From Sinorhizobium arboris LMG 14919 (GTDB taxonomy: Bacteria > Pseudomonadota > Alphaproteobacteria > Rhizobiales > Rhizobiaceae), in assembly GCF_000427465.1 (NCBI RefSeq), contig NZ_ATYB01000014.1:3436558-3500557 (forward strand): a stretch of 64,000 nt of DNA, given 5' to 3'. Each line of letters starts with the position of its first letter. Within the stretch, counting starts at the first letter, position 1. Positions 1 to 9,757 of the stretch are shown in pieces. Both the position numbers and the translations under genes were made by a program. The notes beneath the pieces are model-generated. The model was given only the letters and a program-made list of their open reading frames with translations, was not told the origin of the DNA and searched no databases.

Positions 1-155
1 ACGGTAAAGCCGAGCGAAAGCTCGAAGGCGCCGATATAGGCCGCAATCAGGAGTGGTGCGACGATGGCGAACTCCACGGCACCCGCGCCGCGCCGGTCCC
101 GCAACAGGCGGTGGAAGACCCCCAGGTGCCGTTTGCGCGGATGAAGGCGTTTCAT
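1..155 (-). CDS. TadE-like pilus assembly protein (partial, cut by window start)
   Basis: Only the first 51 codons are present, starting at an ATG at 155 and running off the window. The N-terminus is basic, then RRGAGAVEFAIVAPLL, followed by a hydrophobic stretch. This is the TadE/TadF hallmark: a short basic leader, a processing-type Glu (VEFA) and one membrane helix. It lies 7 bases after another TadE-like gene on the same strand, so the two are almost certainly co-transcribed. Such proteins are minor pilins or pseudopilins of Flp pili, processed by the CpaA peptidase. The C-terminal domain is not visible, so TadE and TadF cannot be told apart. Confidence 0.75.
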   Translation of the reverse strand, partial: MKRLHPRKRHLGVFHRLLRDRRGAGAVEFAIVAPLLIAAYIGAFELSLGFT

Positions 156-162
156 GACTGCC

Positions 163-837
163 TCAATAGTTTTCGTTGCGGAAGGTGGCGGTGGAGACCA
201 TCAGATAATCGCGCGGCATGCTGTCGCCGGCGGGGCGGAGCTTCGTCACCAGGGGACGAACGAGATCGGTGATCACCGTCCAGCGATAATAGGCGCGCAC
301 CATGGTGTAGTCGTTGGGGCCTCCGGGCGCGAAGCTGAAGCCGCTGGTGTCGAGATCGGAGCCGATCCGCGGCACCGCCTCCGGAAAGGCGCTGAGATCG
401 GCGGGGAGTTTGCGGACGTCGAGATAGAGCTTGGAAGGCTGTGTCGCCTCGGTCGCCGAACAGGTCATCATGATCGCGATTTCCTCGCAGAAAGCCTGGC
501 GGAACTGGGTTCTTGTCGTGTAGCCGGGCTTGCTGGGGTCGATGGTAATCTCACCCGTGCGGATTTTGCGCGCCAGCGTATCGGTCGCATTGGCCAGCAA
601 TTGCTCGCCGGCGAAGGCGACGAATGTCTCGATCGAGGCGAAAACGACGATGAAGAAGGGCAGCGCAAGGATCGCGAATTCGATCGCGGTCGCACCCTTG
701 CGGTCGCCGATCAGGCGCCGAAACAGGGCGCTGGGGCGATTCCAGGAAAAGCGCGCAGCGGTTTTCCGTCCGGAATGGCGGCAAAACAAAGGGTTAGAGC
801 GCGCTCGGGAGGTGGATGCTTTGTCTTCGATCGACAT
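163..837 (-). CDS. TadE-like minor pilin / pilus assembly protein
   Basis: 224 aa. A long basic N-terminal leader (about residues 1-45) ends in RKGATAIEFAIL, followed by a single hydrophobic helix (about 50-70). The GATAIEFA segment resembles the leader/processing region of Flp-family pseudopilins and the pilin encoded at 1825-2007. The rest is a periplasmic domain with two Cys residues in the CEEIAIMMTC region. The role inferred from the family is a minor subunit or assembly factor of the Tad pilus, matured by the prepilin peptidase at 2110-2622. It is transcribed away from the main cpa operon, upstream of a second TadE-like gene. The first ATG was taken as start; a shorter leader from a GTG/TTG is possible. 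Confidence 0.8.
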   Translation of the reverse strand: MSIEDKASTSRARSNPLFCRHSGRKTAARFSWNRPSALFRRLIGDRKGATAIEFAILALPFFIVVFASIETFVAFAGEQLLANATDTLARKIRTGEITIDPSKPGYTTRTQFRQAFCEEIAIMMTCSATEATQPSKLYLDVRKLPADLSAFPEAVPRIGSDLDTSGFSFAPGGPNDYTMVRAYYRWTVITDLVRPLVTKLRPAGDSMPRDYLMVSTATFRNENY

Positions 838-951
838 CGCGCCGTTCCATCATGTCAACTGGTTGGCGCAAAATACACGGCGACTGTTGAAGATTCGTTT
901 TCGAGGACCCGGAGAATTTTAGTGGTCCTGAAGCTTTCCGAGGGCGGAAGG

Positions 952-1068
952 GCCCCTCATCCCGCTGCCGCGACCTTCTCCCCGCAAGCGGGGAGAAGGG
1001 ACAAGCGGCTCGCTTTGCGGCGTAAGTCCCCTCTCCCCGCGCGCGGGGAGAGGGCTAGGGTGAGGGGC
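952..1068. repeat. RIME-like intergenic mosaic palindrome
   Basis: Two near-perfect hairpins lie side by side: a 12-bp stem at 974-985/988-999 and a 12-bp stem at 1029-1040/1043-1054. Both are built on the CCTCTCCCCGC / GCGGGGAGAGG theme. An outer pair, GCCCCTCA (952-959) and TGAGGGGC (1061-1068), encloses them. This is the architecture of the Rhizobium intergenic mosaic elements dispersed through rhizobial genomes. Related copies occur at about 10793-10905 and 27886-28003. It fills most of the 319-bp gap between the TadE-like gene and the CpaC-N-like gene. No gene is supported in this gap. Confidence 0.75.
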
Positions 1069-1156
1069 ATTCGCCGGTTCAGATCGGGTAGATTGTCGAC
1101 AATCATCCGGTCCAAAATGTCGACCATCAACCCGGTTAAACACGAATTTCCCGGTC

Positions 1157-1573
1157 TTAATTGCCGCCGGAAGCCGAAGCCTGCCGCTCGGCACGTTCGC
1201 AATTGGGCGTGCAGGAGAGAACGGTGCGCGTGGTCTGCTTGTAGACGCGCACCGTATTGCCCTCGTCGATCGACACGAGGATGCGCTCGTCGACCATGGC
1301 GTTGCCGTCCTGGTCGAGGATGACGAGATTGGTCGTGCCGAAGTTGCGCCCGGTCAGCACGATGGTCTTCGCATCCGCTACGGTCGCATCGGCGACCTCC
1401 GCATTGCCGATGATCACCTTGCTGACCGGGCGGTCGAGCTTCAGCACGCGCGCGTGATCCATATAGACGCGCATCATCTCTTCAGCCGCGCGGGCCCCTC
1501 CCGGTGCGGCGATCGCCAGAAATACAGTCGTTGCAAGCAGTGCGGCCCGCGGGGTCGCTGAGGGCGTGTTCAT
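1157..1573 (-). CDS. Stand-alone pilus secretin N-domain protein (CpaC N-terminal-like)
   Basis: 138 aa with a Sec signal peptide (hydrophobic to about residue 28, ending GARA-AEE). The body carries the motif set of the N-terminal domain of CpaC/RcpA secretins (T2SS-T3SS pil_N type): DHARVLKLDRPVSKVIIGNAEVAD, then TGRNFGTTNLVILDQDGN in spaced form. The same fold starts the CpaC encoded at 3571-5106. There is no secretin beta-barrel domain. It is divergent from the Flp pilin gene and may be a periplasmic accessory or a paralogue binding the secretin ring. It has a Cys pair near the C-terminus (CTPNC), which could be a disulfide. The function is inferred from domain and location only. Confidence 0.7.
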   Translation of the reverse strand: MNTPSATPRAALLATTVFLAIAAPGGARAAEEMMRVYMDHARVLKLDRPVSKVIIGNAEVADATVADAKTIVLTGRNFGTTNLVILDQDGNAMVDERILVSIDEGNTVRVYKQTTRTVLSCTPNCERAERQASASGGN

Positions 1574-1697
1574 GGCGCGTCCTGACGGTCTATCTGCCGC
1601 ATCTTGGCGCCTTTTGGTGAATGAATGGTTACGCCGATGCGGCGCAATTCAACACGTCCATTTTCCGCACATTCACCCAGCAAAAAGCGAGTTTCCT

Positions 1698-1712
1698 TTA
1701 ACGTCGCGGTAA
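1698..1712. promoter_or_regulatory. Possible CtrA-type site upstream of the Flp pilin gene
   Basis: TTAA-N7-GTAA at 1698-1712 differs by one base from the alphaproteobacterial CtrA consensus TTAA-N7-TTAA and lies about 115 bp before the pilin ATG. CtrA controls pilA in Caulobacter; use of this site here is an inference. GTTAAC-type motifs also precede cpaB (2656-2690) and lie between tadD and pepB (around 11835-11855). Confidence 0.35.
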
Positions 1713-1824
1713 CCGGTTTCCTTAAGCGGAAAGCAATTAGCCCCCGCTAAATTCAGGGTATCCGATCAACGGCAACAGTTTGACGGACGTGCTGAACAAC
1801 AAGTGAAGTTTGAGGAGAATAGTC

Positions 1825-2007
1825 ATGAAGACCATTTTTGCACGCCTGATGAAGGACGAGTCCGGCGCAACCGCAATCGAATACGGCCTGATCGCAGCGC
1901 TTATCTCTGTGGCGCTGATCACCGGCGCCACGGCGCTCGGCGGTCAGCTCGACACTCTTTTCCAGGATCTAGGTACGCGGCTGACGAACGCCAACGCCGC
2001 GTTCTAA
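1825..2007 (+). CDS. pilA: Flp/Fap-type pilin (major Tad pilin)
   Basis: 60 aa, the normal size of a Flp pilin. A short leader (MKTIFARLMKDESG) precedes ATAIEYGLIAALISVALI, the Flp signature with the conserved Glu-Tyr pair after the cleavage site and a long hydrophobic helix. ATG at 1825 was chosen because TGAGGAG (1811-1817) sits at ribosome-binding distance; longer in-frame starts at 1810 lack one. The subunit is made as a membrane prepilin, cleaved by CpaA and polymerised by the CpaF/TadBC machine. It has its own terminator at 2034, so pilin is probably expressed as a separate, abundant transcript. Confidence 0.95.
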   Translation: MKTIFARLMKDESGATAIEYGLIAALISVALITGATALGGQLDTLFQDLGTRLTNANAAF

Positions 2008-2033
2008 ACGAGCGGCTACGATCGGTATTGGTA

Positions 2034-2067
2034 GAAAGCCGCTTCGTCCCGAGGCGGCTTTCTTGTT
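2034..2067 (+). terminator. Rho-independent terminator after the pilin gene
   Basis: A perfect 9-bp stem pairs GAAAGCCGC (2034-2042) with GCGGCTTTC (2054-2062), followed by TTGTT. It separates the pilin transcript from cpaA. Confidence 0.75.
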
Positions 2068-2109
2068 CAGAGAGATGACTGCTATCTCGTTTTCGCCAAG
2101 GAGAATTGG

Positions 2110-2622
2110 ATGATCAACGCGGCGATCCTGGTCATTTTCCCTTTTTGTCTTTTACTGTCCGCCTTTTCCGACCTCCTCACGATGAAAATCCCGAATCGCA
2201 CTTCGATGACGCTGTTTGTCTCGTTCCTTTTTGTGGCGCCGCTAATGGGACTAGGTCTCACGCAGATAGGCCTTCATATCGCCGCGGCGGTGGCTGTCTT
2301 TGCCGTTTGCTTCGGCCTTTTTGCTGCAAACGTGATGGGTGGCGGGGATGCAAAACTCCTGACCGCCAGTGCCATCTGGTTCGGTTTCAATGCATCGCTC
2401 GCGGCTTTCCTTTTGTATGTGTCCATTTTCGGCGGGCTGTTGACACTGGCCGTTCTGCTCTTGCGCAGCCAGGAGAACCTGATCCTTGCAGCCCGTATCC
2501 CGATCCCGCGCCTGTTGCTGACCGCCAAGAAAGTCCCCTACGGCATCGCCATCGCTGCCGGCGGGTTCGCAGCCTATCCCTCTTCCCCGCTTATGCAGCT
2601 GGCCTTTTCGCAGCTCTCCTGA
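2110..2622 (+). CDS. cpaA: Prepilin peptidase CpaA/TadV (A24 family)
   Basis: 170 aa, very hydrophobic, with about five membrane segments. The two catalytic aspartates of the A24 aspartyl prepilin peptidases are visible: FSDLLTMKIPN near residue 20, and the GxGD-type motif MGGGDAKLL near residue 75. It cleaves the leader of Flp pilin and TadE-type pseudopilins at the inner membrane. It has the short form without an N-methyltransferase domain, as usual for Tad systems. The AAGGAGAATTGG run just before the ATG supplies the ribosome-binding site. It follows the pilin terminator and precedes the cpaB operon. Confidence 0.92.
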   Translation: MINAAILVIFPFCLLLSAFSDLLTMKIPNRTSMTLFVSFLFVAPLMGLGLTQIGLHIAAAVAVFAVCFGLFAANVMGGGDAKLLTASAIWFGFNASLAAFLLYVSIFGGLLTLAVLLLRSQENLILAARIPIPRLLLTAKKVPYGIAIAAGGFAAYPSSPLMQLAFSQLS

Positions 2623-2747
2623 TCGGATTTCCCTCAGCGGCCGCGGCGCAGCTCCGTTAACCTTCTCCATAAGCAAACCGTTAACCATAATTACACCAAT
2701 TCCTGATCAACCTGATCCCGGGCAATTCTCGGGGATTTGGGGCGATC

Positions 2748-3557
2748 ATGAGACCGGTGCGCATTATCATTCTGGCGGTGGCCGTCGGCTCGGCTGCCAT
2801 GGCCGGGCTGCTGGCGATGAAGCTCACCCGGGCGCCCGCGCCGCAGATGGCGGAACCGGTCATCGAGCAGGCGCCGACCGTCAACGTGCTCGTCGCCGGC
2901 AAGAGCCTGCCTGTGGGGTCCCGTCTCGGCGCCGATTCCGTCCATTGGAAGGCATGGCCGAAGGACGGCGTCGCCGAGGGCATGATCACGGAGGAAAACC
3001 GTCCCGCCGCCGTCGAAGATTTGGCTGGCGCCGTCGTCCGCCTACCGATTTTCACCGGTGAGCCCGTCCGCCAGGAAAAGATCGCCGACGCATCCAACCG
3101 GATTCTTTCGTCGCTGCTACCGGCCGGGAAACGGGCCGTCGCCACGGAGATCACGGTCGCGACCGGCGCGGGCGGCTTCATCCTGCCGAACGACCGCGTC
3201 GACGTGATCATGGTACGCAAGTCCGACGGCGATCTCTATCTGACCGAAACGGTGCTGAGCAATGTCCGCGTGCTGGCGATCGACCAGCAGATCGAGGAGA
3301 AGGAAGACGGCTCGAAAGCGGTCGTCGGAACGACGGCGACGCTGGAGCTTACGCCCGATCAATCGAAGGTCATGACGGTGGCGCAGCAGATGGCGGACCG
3401 CATCTCGCTGGCGCTGCGCAGCGTCGCCGACGCGCAGGAGCCGGACACCACGGCTGCCGACTACCTTCTCAACGGCGACGGCCGGCCGAGCATTCAGGTC
3501 ATCAAGTCGGGCTCCATCGTCAAGGGCGACGGCATGGCCCTCCAGAACCAGAAGTAG
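2748..3557 (+). CDS. cpaB: Flp pilus assembly protein CpaB/RcpC
   Basis: 269 aa. The N-terminus has one membrane segment (MRPVRIIILAVAVGSAAMAG), followed by a SAF domain beginning TVNVLVAGKSLPVGSRL and a RcpC-type C-terminal region (LELTPDQSKVMTVAQQMADRISLALR, in spaced form). CpaB/RcpC is a periplasmic component acting with the CpaC secretin channel, and SAF domains in this group are thought to bind peptidoglycan. It is the first gene of the tight cpaB-C-D-E-F-tadB-C series, 13 bp before cpaC. The preceding 125 bp hold two GTTAACC motifs that may be CtrA half-sites. Confidence 0.9.
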   Translation: MRPVRIIILAVAVGSAAMAGLLAMKLTRAPAPQMAEPVIEQAPTVNVLVAGKSLPVGSRLGADSVHWKAWPKDGVAEGMITEENRPAAVEDLAGAVVRLPIFTGEPVRQEKIADASNRILSSLLPAGKRAVATEITVATGAGGFILPNDRVDVIMVRKSDGDLYLTETVLSNVRVLAIDQQIEEKEDGSKAVVGTTATLELTPDQSKVMTVAQQMADRISLALRSVADAQEPDTTAADYLLNGDGRPSIQVIKSGSIVKGDGMALQNQK

Positions 3558-3570
3558 GAGGGGGCGCAAA

Positions 3571-5106
3571 GTGAAACGGATCGCACAAAAGTTTCGGGCG
3601 TCTCTGGCAGCCGGCCTCTCCTTCTGTCTGGCATTTTCGGGCATGGCGTCGCCGAACGCGCCGGTCGCCGAGGCCGCCTCCTCCTCGGTGGTGAGGATCG
3701 TCGATAGCGGCCCCGGCGCACGCAAGACCATCAATCTCGGTCTCAACAAGGCGGTCGTCGTGGACCTGCCGAGCGACGCCCACGACATCCTCGTCGCCGA
3801 TCCCTCGCTCGCCGACGCGATCACCCGCACCTCCCGGCGCATCTATCTCTTCGGCAAGTCCGTCGGCCAGACCAACATCTTCGTCTTCGGCCCTGGAGGT
3901 GAGGAGATCGTCAGCCTGGAAGTCGCCGTCGAACGCGACGTCGCCGGTCTGGAGGCGAACCTTCGTCGCTTCATTCCCGATGCGGATATCAATGTCGAAA
4001 TCATCTCGGACAACGTGGTGCTGACCGGCACGGTCCGCACGCCGCTCGACTCGACCAGGGCCGTCGATCTCGCACGCGCCTTCCTGAAGGGCGGCGAGGC
4101 GACCACGCGCAACATCACCGCGCAGGGCAATAACGGCGATGCGGATATCTTCGCCGAGGACCGGCAGAACTCGCAGATCGTCAATCTGCTGACGATCGAG
4201 GGCGACGACCAAGTGACGCTGAAGGTGACCGTGGCCGAGGTCAGCCGGCAGGTGCTGAAGCAGCTCGGCTTCAACGGCCGCGTCTCCGACGGCGAAAGCG
4301 GCATCAGCTTCCGTAATCCGGCCAATCTCGGCGACGCCATCGGCGTCGGCACGAACGCCCTTATCAAGGGCTCGATCGGGCCAACCACCATTTCGAGCTA
4401 CATCAACGCGATGGAGCAGGCCGGCGTCATGCGCACCCTCGCCGAGCCTAGCCTGACGGCCATTTCCGGACAGGAGGCGAAGTTCTATGTCGGCGGCGAA
4501 TTCCGGCTTTCTGGGGTGCAGGAGGTGTCTGCCGACGAGGAGACGGGGGAACCGACAGTTTCGCGCGAAGTGAATGACGTCGAATACGGCATCAGGCTGA
4601 ATTTCAAGCCGGTGGTTCTCGGCCCCGGCCGGATCAGCCTGCAGATCGAGACAGACGTGTCGGAGCCGACCTATGAAGGTTCGGTCGTTACGGGGAATGG
4701 CATGGCCAGCATTCCCGGCAACACCTTTCTCGGCATCCGCCGGCGCGAGGCCTCGACCAGCGTCGAGCTGCCGTCCGGCGGCTCGATCGTGATCGCCGGC
4801 CTCGTCCAGGACAATATCCGCCAGGCGATGTCCGGCCTGCCCGCCGCCTCGAAGATCCCGATCCTCGGCACGCTCTTCCGCAGCAAGGATTTCCAGCGCA
4901 ACGAGACGGAGCTCGTCATCATCGCCACGCCCTATCTCGTGCGGCCCGTCGCCCGCAGCGCGATCTCGCGTCCGGACGACAACTTCAACCCGGCAAACGA
5001 CCTCGAGAGTTTTTTCCTCGGCCGCGTCAACCGGATCTATGGGCGCCCGGAAGCCAAGCCGCCCGGCGGCCGCTACCACGGCAATGTCGGCTTCATCTAC
5101 AAATAG
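3571..5106 (+). CDS. cpaC: Outer-membrane secretin CpaC/RcpA
   Basis: 511 aa from a GTG at 3571, preceded by a strong GGAGGGGGCG ribosome-binding site. The signal peptide ends near VAEAA, then comes the pil_N domain (DSGPGARKTINLGLNKAVVVDLP region), a BON-like segment (DADINVEIISDNVVLTGTV region) and the C-terminal secretin domain. Its signature is seen in LGIRRREASTSVELPSGG and VIAGLVQDN. It forms the gated outer-membrane channel for the Flp pilus. The gene belongs to the cpa operon, with cpaB 13 bp upstream and the CpaD lipoprotein 8 bp downstream. Confidence 0.95.
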   Translation: MKRIAQKFRASLAAGLSFCLAFSGMASPNAPVAEAASSSVVRIVDSGPGARKTINLGLNKAVVVDLPSDAHDILVADPSLADAITRTSRRIYLFGKSVGQTNIFVFGPGGEEIVSLEVAVERDVAGLEANLRRFIPDADINVEIISDNVVLTGTVRTPLDSTRAVDLARAFLKGGEATTRNITAQGNNGDADIFAEDRQNSQIVNLLTIEGDDQVTLKVTVAEVSRQVLKQLGFNGRVSDGESGISFRNPANLGDAIGVGTNALIKGSIGPTTISSYINAMEQAGVMRTLAEPSLTAISGQEAKFYVGGEFRLSGVQEVSADEETGEPTVSREVNDVEYGIRLNFKPVVLGPGRISLQIETDVSEPTYEGSVVTGNGMASIPGNTFLGIRRREASTSVELPSGGSIVIAGLVQDNIRQAMSGLPAASKIPILGTLFRSKDFQRNETELVIIATPYLVRPVARSAISRPDDNFNPANDLESFFLGRVNRIYGRPEAKPPGGRYHGNVGFIYK

Positions 5107-5114
5107 GCCGGGCC

Positions 5115-5843
5115 ATGAAGAAGCGAAGCGCAGCTCGAAACAGTCTTGAAAGGCAGCCTCCGATGGCCCCGAACCGCTTTCCTTATCGCGTGGCCCTGTA
5201 TGCGATCGTCGCTGCCCTGCTGGCAGGCTGCGCCGGCAAAGACAGGCTCGCGACCGGTGCTCTTCCGGACGATTACCGCACCCGCCACCCGATCGTGCTG
5301 ACGGAGGGCGAGCGGACGATCGACATTCCCATTGCTTCGGGCGATACGCGGCTTACGCAAGGAACACGCGACGTCATCCGCGGCTTTGCCGCCGAATATC
5401 GGAATGCGTCCAGCGGCGTCATCCAGATCATGCTGCCGCGTGGGTCGGTGAACGGCCATGCCGCGCAGATCGTCCGCAAGGACATACGTCGCCTGCTGGC
5501 CGCAGGCGGCGTGTCGCCGAAGAAGATGATCGAAACCACCTATGACGCCTCCGTGACGGGCGACGCCGCACCGATCCGCCTGAGCTACGTCGCGATAACT
5601 GCGCAGACCGCGCCCTGCGGCGCGTGGCCGGAGGATCTGGCGCTGAACACGCTGGAAAACCGCAACTACTACAATTTCGGCTGCGCCACCCAGTCCAACC
5701 TTGCCGCCCAGATCGCCAACCCGACGGATCTCGTCGGTCCGCGCCAGATGTCGCCGATCGATGCCGAGCAGCGGGGCCAGGTGATCGATAACTGGCGCGG
5801 CACGGAAAAGGGCGACGGCGGAACGACGATCGTCTTCAACTGA
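5115..5843 (+). CDS. cpaD: Pilus assembly lipoprotein CpaD
   Basis: 242 aa from the ATG at 5115. An alternative ATG at 5163 (226 aa) has the better-placed purine-rich GAAAGGCAG upstream and puts the lipobox at the usual distance. The lipobox is LLAGC, followed by a periplasmic domain matching the CpaD family: RHPIVLTEGERTIDIPI, SYVAITAQTAPCGAWPEDL in spaced form, and NYYNFGCATQSNLAAQI. CpaD is an outer-membrane lipoprotein that helps the CpaC secretin localise. It lies 8 bp after cpaC and 22 bp before cpaE. Two Cys residues in the CGAW/FGCA region could form a disulfide. Confidence 0.9.
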   Translation: MKKRSAARNSLERQPPMAPNRFPYRVALYAIVAALLAGCAGKDRLATGALPDDYRTRHPIVLTEGERTIDIPIASGDTRLTQGTRDVIRGFAAEYRNASSGVIQIMLPRGSVNGHAAQIVRKDIRRLLAAGGVSPKKMIETTYDASVTGDAAPIRLSYVAITAQTAPCGAWPEDLALNTLENRNYYNFGCATQSNLAAQIANPTDLVGPRQMSPIDAEQRGQVIDNWRGTEKGDGGTTIVFN

Positions 5844-5865
5844 ACAGGGCCTTCAAGGAAAAGCG

Positions 5866-7152
5866 ATGAACGCGATTGAATACACGATCGGCAGCGGCGC
5901 AGCCGGCGATTGGCCCGCGGACGGAACGCGCCCCGGCGACCTCGAACAGCTCCGGCCGCTGCCGCGCATCTCGATTCATGCCTTCTGCGAGAGCGAAGCG
6001 GTGCAGCGCCTCATGGAGCGCTGCGGCCAGGACCGCCGCATGGCGAAGGTCAGCCTCCGCATCACCGGTGGCGGCATCGCCGCCGCCGCGACCACCTTTG
6101 CCAGCGTCTCGACGCCCAATCTGATCATTCTCGAAACAGCGACGGAGCCCGGCTCGCTGCTTTCGGAGCTGGCGCCGCTCGCGGAAGTCTGCGACCCGAG
6201 CACCAAGGTCGTCGTCATCGGCCGCCACAACGACATCGCGCTCTATCGCGAGCTGATCCGCAACGGCATTTCAGAATATATGGTCGCGCCGGTCGGGATG
6301 GCCGATATACTGATGGCCGTCTCGGCGATCTTCGTGGATCCGGAGGCGGAGCCGCTCGGACGCAGCCTTGCCTTCATCGGCGCAAAGGGCGGCTGCGGCT
6401 CGTCGGTCATCGCCCATAATTGCGCCTGGGGCATTTCCAACCTTTTCTCGACCGAGACGATCCTTGCCGATCTCGATCTGCCCTACGGAACCGCCAATAT
6501 CGACTTCGATCAGGACCCCCCGCAGGGGATCGCCGAGGCCGTGTTCGCACCGGATCGGCTGGACGAGGTCTTTCTCGACCGGCTCCTGACCAGATGCTCC
6601 GAGCATCTGTCGCTGCTCGCGGCGCCCTCCATGCTCGACCGCGCCTATGATTTCGAGGCGGGTGCCTTTCAGCCGATCCTGGAAATCCTCCAGCGCAGCG
6701 CGCCGATATCCGTTCTGGACCTGCCGCATGCCTGGTCCGACTGGACCCGCTCGGTGCTGTCGGCGGCCGACGAAGTCGTAATCACCGCCGCCCCGGACCT
6801 CGCTAGCCTCAGGAACGCGAAGAACTTGCTCGATGCCTTGAGGAAGCTGAGGCCGAACGACAAGGCGCCGCATCTCGTGCTCAACCAGGTTGGCGTGCCC
6901 AAGCGCCCGGAGATCGCTCCCGATGAGTTCTGCGCGTCACTGGAGATCGAAGCCGCAGCGATTATTCCGTTCGATGCGGTCCTCTTCGGCAATGCCTCCA
7001 ACAGCGGACGCATGATCGCGGAGATCGACCGCAAGTCGCCGGCCGCCGAGACCTTTTCCCAGCTCTCGCACTTCCTGACCGGGCGCACCAGCGTGAAGAA
7101 GGCGCGCCGGGGCGGTCTCGGCAAGGTTCTGGCGAAGATCGGCAGGCGGTAG
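5866..7152 (+). CDS. cpaE: Tad pilus localisation ATPase CpaE/TadZ
   Basis: 428 aa. The N-terminal half is an atypical receiver-like domain (NLIILETATEPGSLLSELAPL region; KVVVIGRHNDIALYRELIRNG region). The C-terminal half is a MinD/ParA-like ATPase with a deviant Walker A, FIGAKGGCGSS, near residue 170, and ADLDLPYGTANIDFD as the Walker A' / B region. CpaE/TadZ places the pilus machinery at the cell pole. The start is an ATG with AAGGAAAAGCG just upstream. It is followed after 61 bp by cpaF. The protein is of ordinary length for the family. Confidence 0.92.
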   Translation: MNAIEYTIGSGAAGDWPADGTRPGDLEQLRPLPRISIHAFCESEAVQRLMERCGQDRRMAKVSLRITGGGIAAAATTFASVSTPNLIILETATEPGSLLSELAPLAEVCDPSTKVVVIGRHNDIALYRELIRNGISEYMVAPVGMADILMAVSAIFVDPEAEPLGRSLAFIGAKGGCGSSVIAHNCAWGISNLFSTETILADLDLPYGTANIDFDQDPPQGIAEAVFAPDRLDEVFLDRLLTRCSEHLSLLAAPSMLDRAYDFEAGAFQPILEILQRSAPISVLDLPHAWSDWTRSVLSAADEVVITAAPDLASLRNAKNLLDALRKLRPNDKAPHLVLNQVGVPKRPEIAPDEFCASLEIEAAAIIPFDAVLFGNASNSGRMIAEIDRKSPAAETFSQLSHFLTGRTSVKKARRGGLGKVLAKIGRR

Positions 7153-7213
7153 CGGAATAATTCCGATCCCTGATCCGCGGGACGGGGGTCGGTGAAGCAA
7201 ATGGAACGAAGCG

Positions 7214-8680
<1,467 letters not shown>

Positions 8681-8739
8681 AGCGGTACAGGCAGGCTGCG
8701 GTTCCGCATGCCTTTTGACGCGAGGGGACAGACAGAGCG

Positions 8740-9750
8740 ATGTTCGGCATAGACATCACCGTCCTGGGATTGGCCGGCCTCGTCGCGCTCGCGGCGGCGG
8801 CACTGGCCTATGGCGTGCTCTATCCCCAGATCGAGACCGAGAAGAAAGCGGAAGGCCGCCTGCGCCGGGTCAGCGCCGCCGAGACGGACCGCACCAAGAT
8901 CAAGGCGGCGCGCGACCGCGTCAACGAGATGTCGAAGCGCCGCAAATCCGTCCAGGATTCGCTGAAGGAACTCGAGAAAAAGCAGCAGGAAAAATCCGCC
9001 AATGCGGCGCCTTCGATGAAGAAGCGCCTGCTGCAGGCCGGGCTTTCGATTTCGCTCGGGCAGTTCTATCTCTTCAGCGCGCTTTTCGGTCTGCTCTCCT
9101 TCCTCGTCGTGCTGCTGACGGGGTCGGGGCTCCTGATCGCCGCAGGCGTCGCGCTGATTGCCGCCGCCGGCCTGCCGCGCTGGGTCGTTGGCTCCATGGT
9201 CAAGCGCCGCTGCAGGAAGTTTCTCGACGAATTCCCGAATTCGCTGGATGTCATGGTCCGTTCGATCAAGTCGGGGCTGCCGCTGAACGACGCCTTGCGG
9301 CTGATCGCGAGCGACGGGCAGGAGCCGGTCCGGACGGAGTTCCGCCGTGTCGTCGAGTCCCAGCAGGTGGGACTCAACGTTCCCGAAGCCTGCGCCCGCA
9401 TGATTCACAGCATCCCGCTGCCGGAAGTGAATTTCTTCGCGATCGTCATCGCCATTCAGGCGCAGGCGGGCGGCAATCTGTCCGAAGCGCTCGGCAATCT
9501 CTCCAAGGTGCTGCGCGAACGCAGGAAGATGAAGGCGAAGGTCAGCGCGCTGTCGATGGAAGCCAAGGCGTCCGCCTGCATCATCGGGGCACTGCCCTTT
9601 ATCGTCGCAACCCTCGTCTATCTGACGTCGCCCGATTACATGACGATTCTTTTCACCGACCCGCGCGGCCACATCATCATGGGCGCTTCCGCCGTCTGGA
9701 TGAGCATCGGCATCTGGGTGATGCGCAACATGATCAACTTCGATATCTGA
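8740..9750 (+). CDS. tadB: Tad pilus inner-membrane platform protein TadB
   Basis: 336 aa. A GspF-type (T2SSF) domain lies in the C-terminal half: FLDEFPNSLDVMVRSIKSG, then the INPEVNFFAIVIAIQAQAGGNLSEAL-type segment in spaced form. Membrane segments occur at the N-terminus, around residues 105-150 and near the C-terminus. A charged cytoplasmic linker (KKRRKSVQDSLKELEKKQQ region) looks coiled-coil. TadB pairs with TadC to form the integral-membrane platform driven by CpaF. The GAGGGGACAG ribosome-binding region precedes the ATG. tadC begins 7 bp after its stop. Confidence 0.93.
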   Translation: MFGIDITVLGLAGLVALAAAALAYGVLYPQIETEKKAEGRLRRVSAAETDRTKIKAARDRVNEMSKRRKSVQDSLKELEKKQQEKSANAAPSMKKRLLQAGLSISLGQFYLFSALFGLLSFLVVLLTGSGLLIAAGVALIAAAGLPRWVVGSMVKRRCRKFLDEFPNSLDVMVRSIKSGLPLNDALRLIASDGQEPVRTEFRRVVESQQVGLNVPEACARMIHSIPLPEVNFFAIVIAIQAQAGGNLSEALGNLSKVLRERRKMKAKVSALSMEAKASACIIGALPFIVATLVYLTSPDYMTILFTDPRGHIIMGASAVWMSIGIWVMRNMINFDI

Positions 9751-9757
9751 GGCTCCC

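Noticed and set aside
3520..5079. 519-codon open frame on the minus strand across cpaC
   Set aside because: It is the antisense of a clearly recognised secretin gene. Its translation is Asp/Arg/Gly-rich with no motif, a usual effect of high GC.
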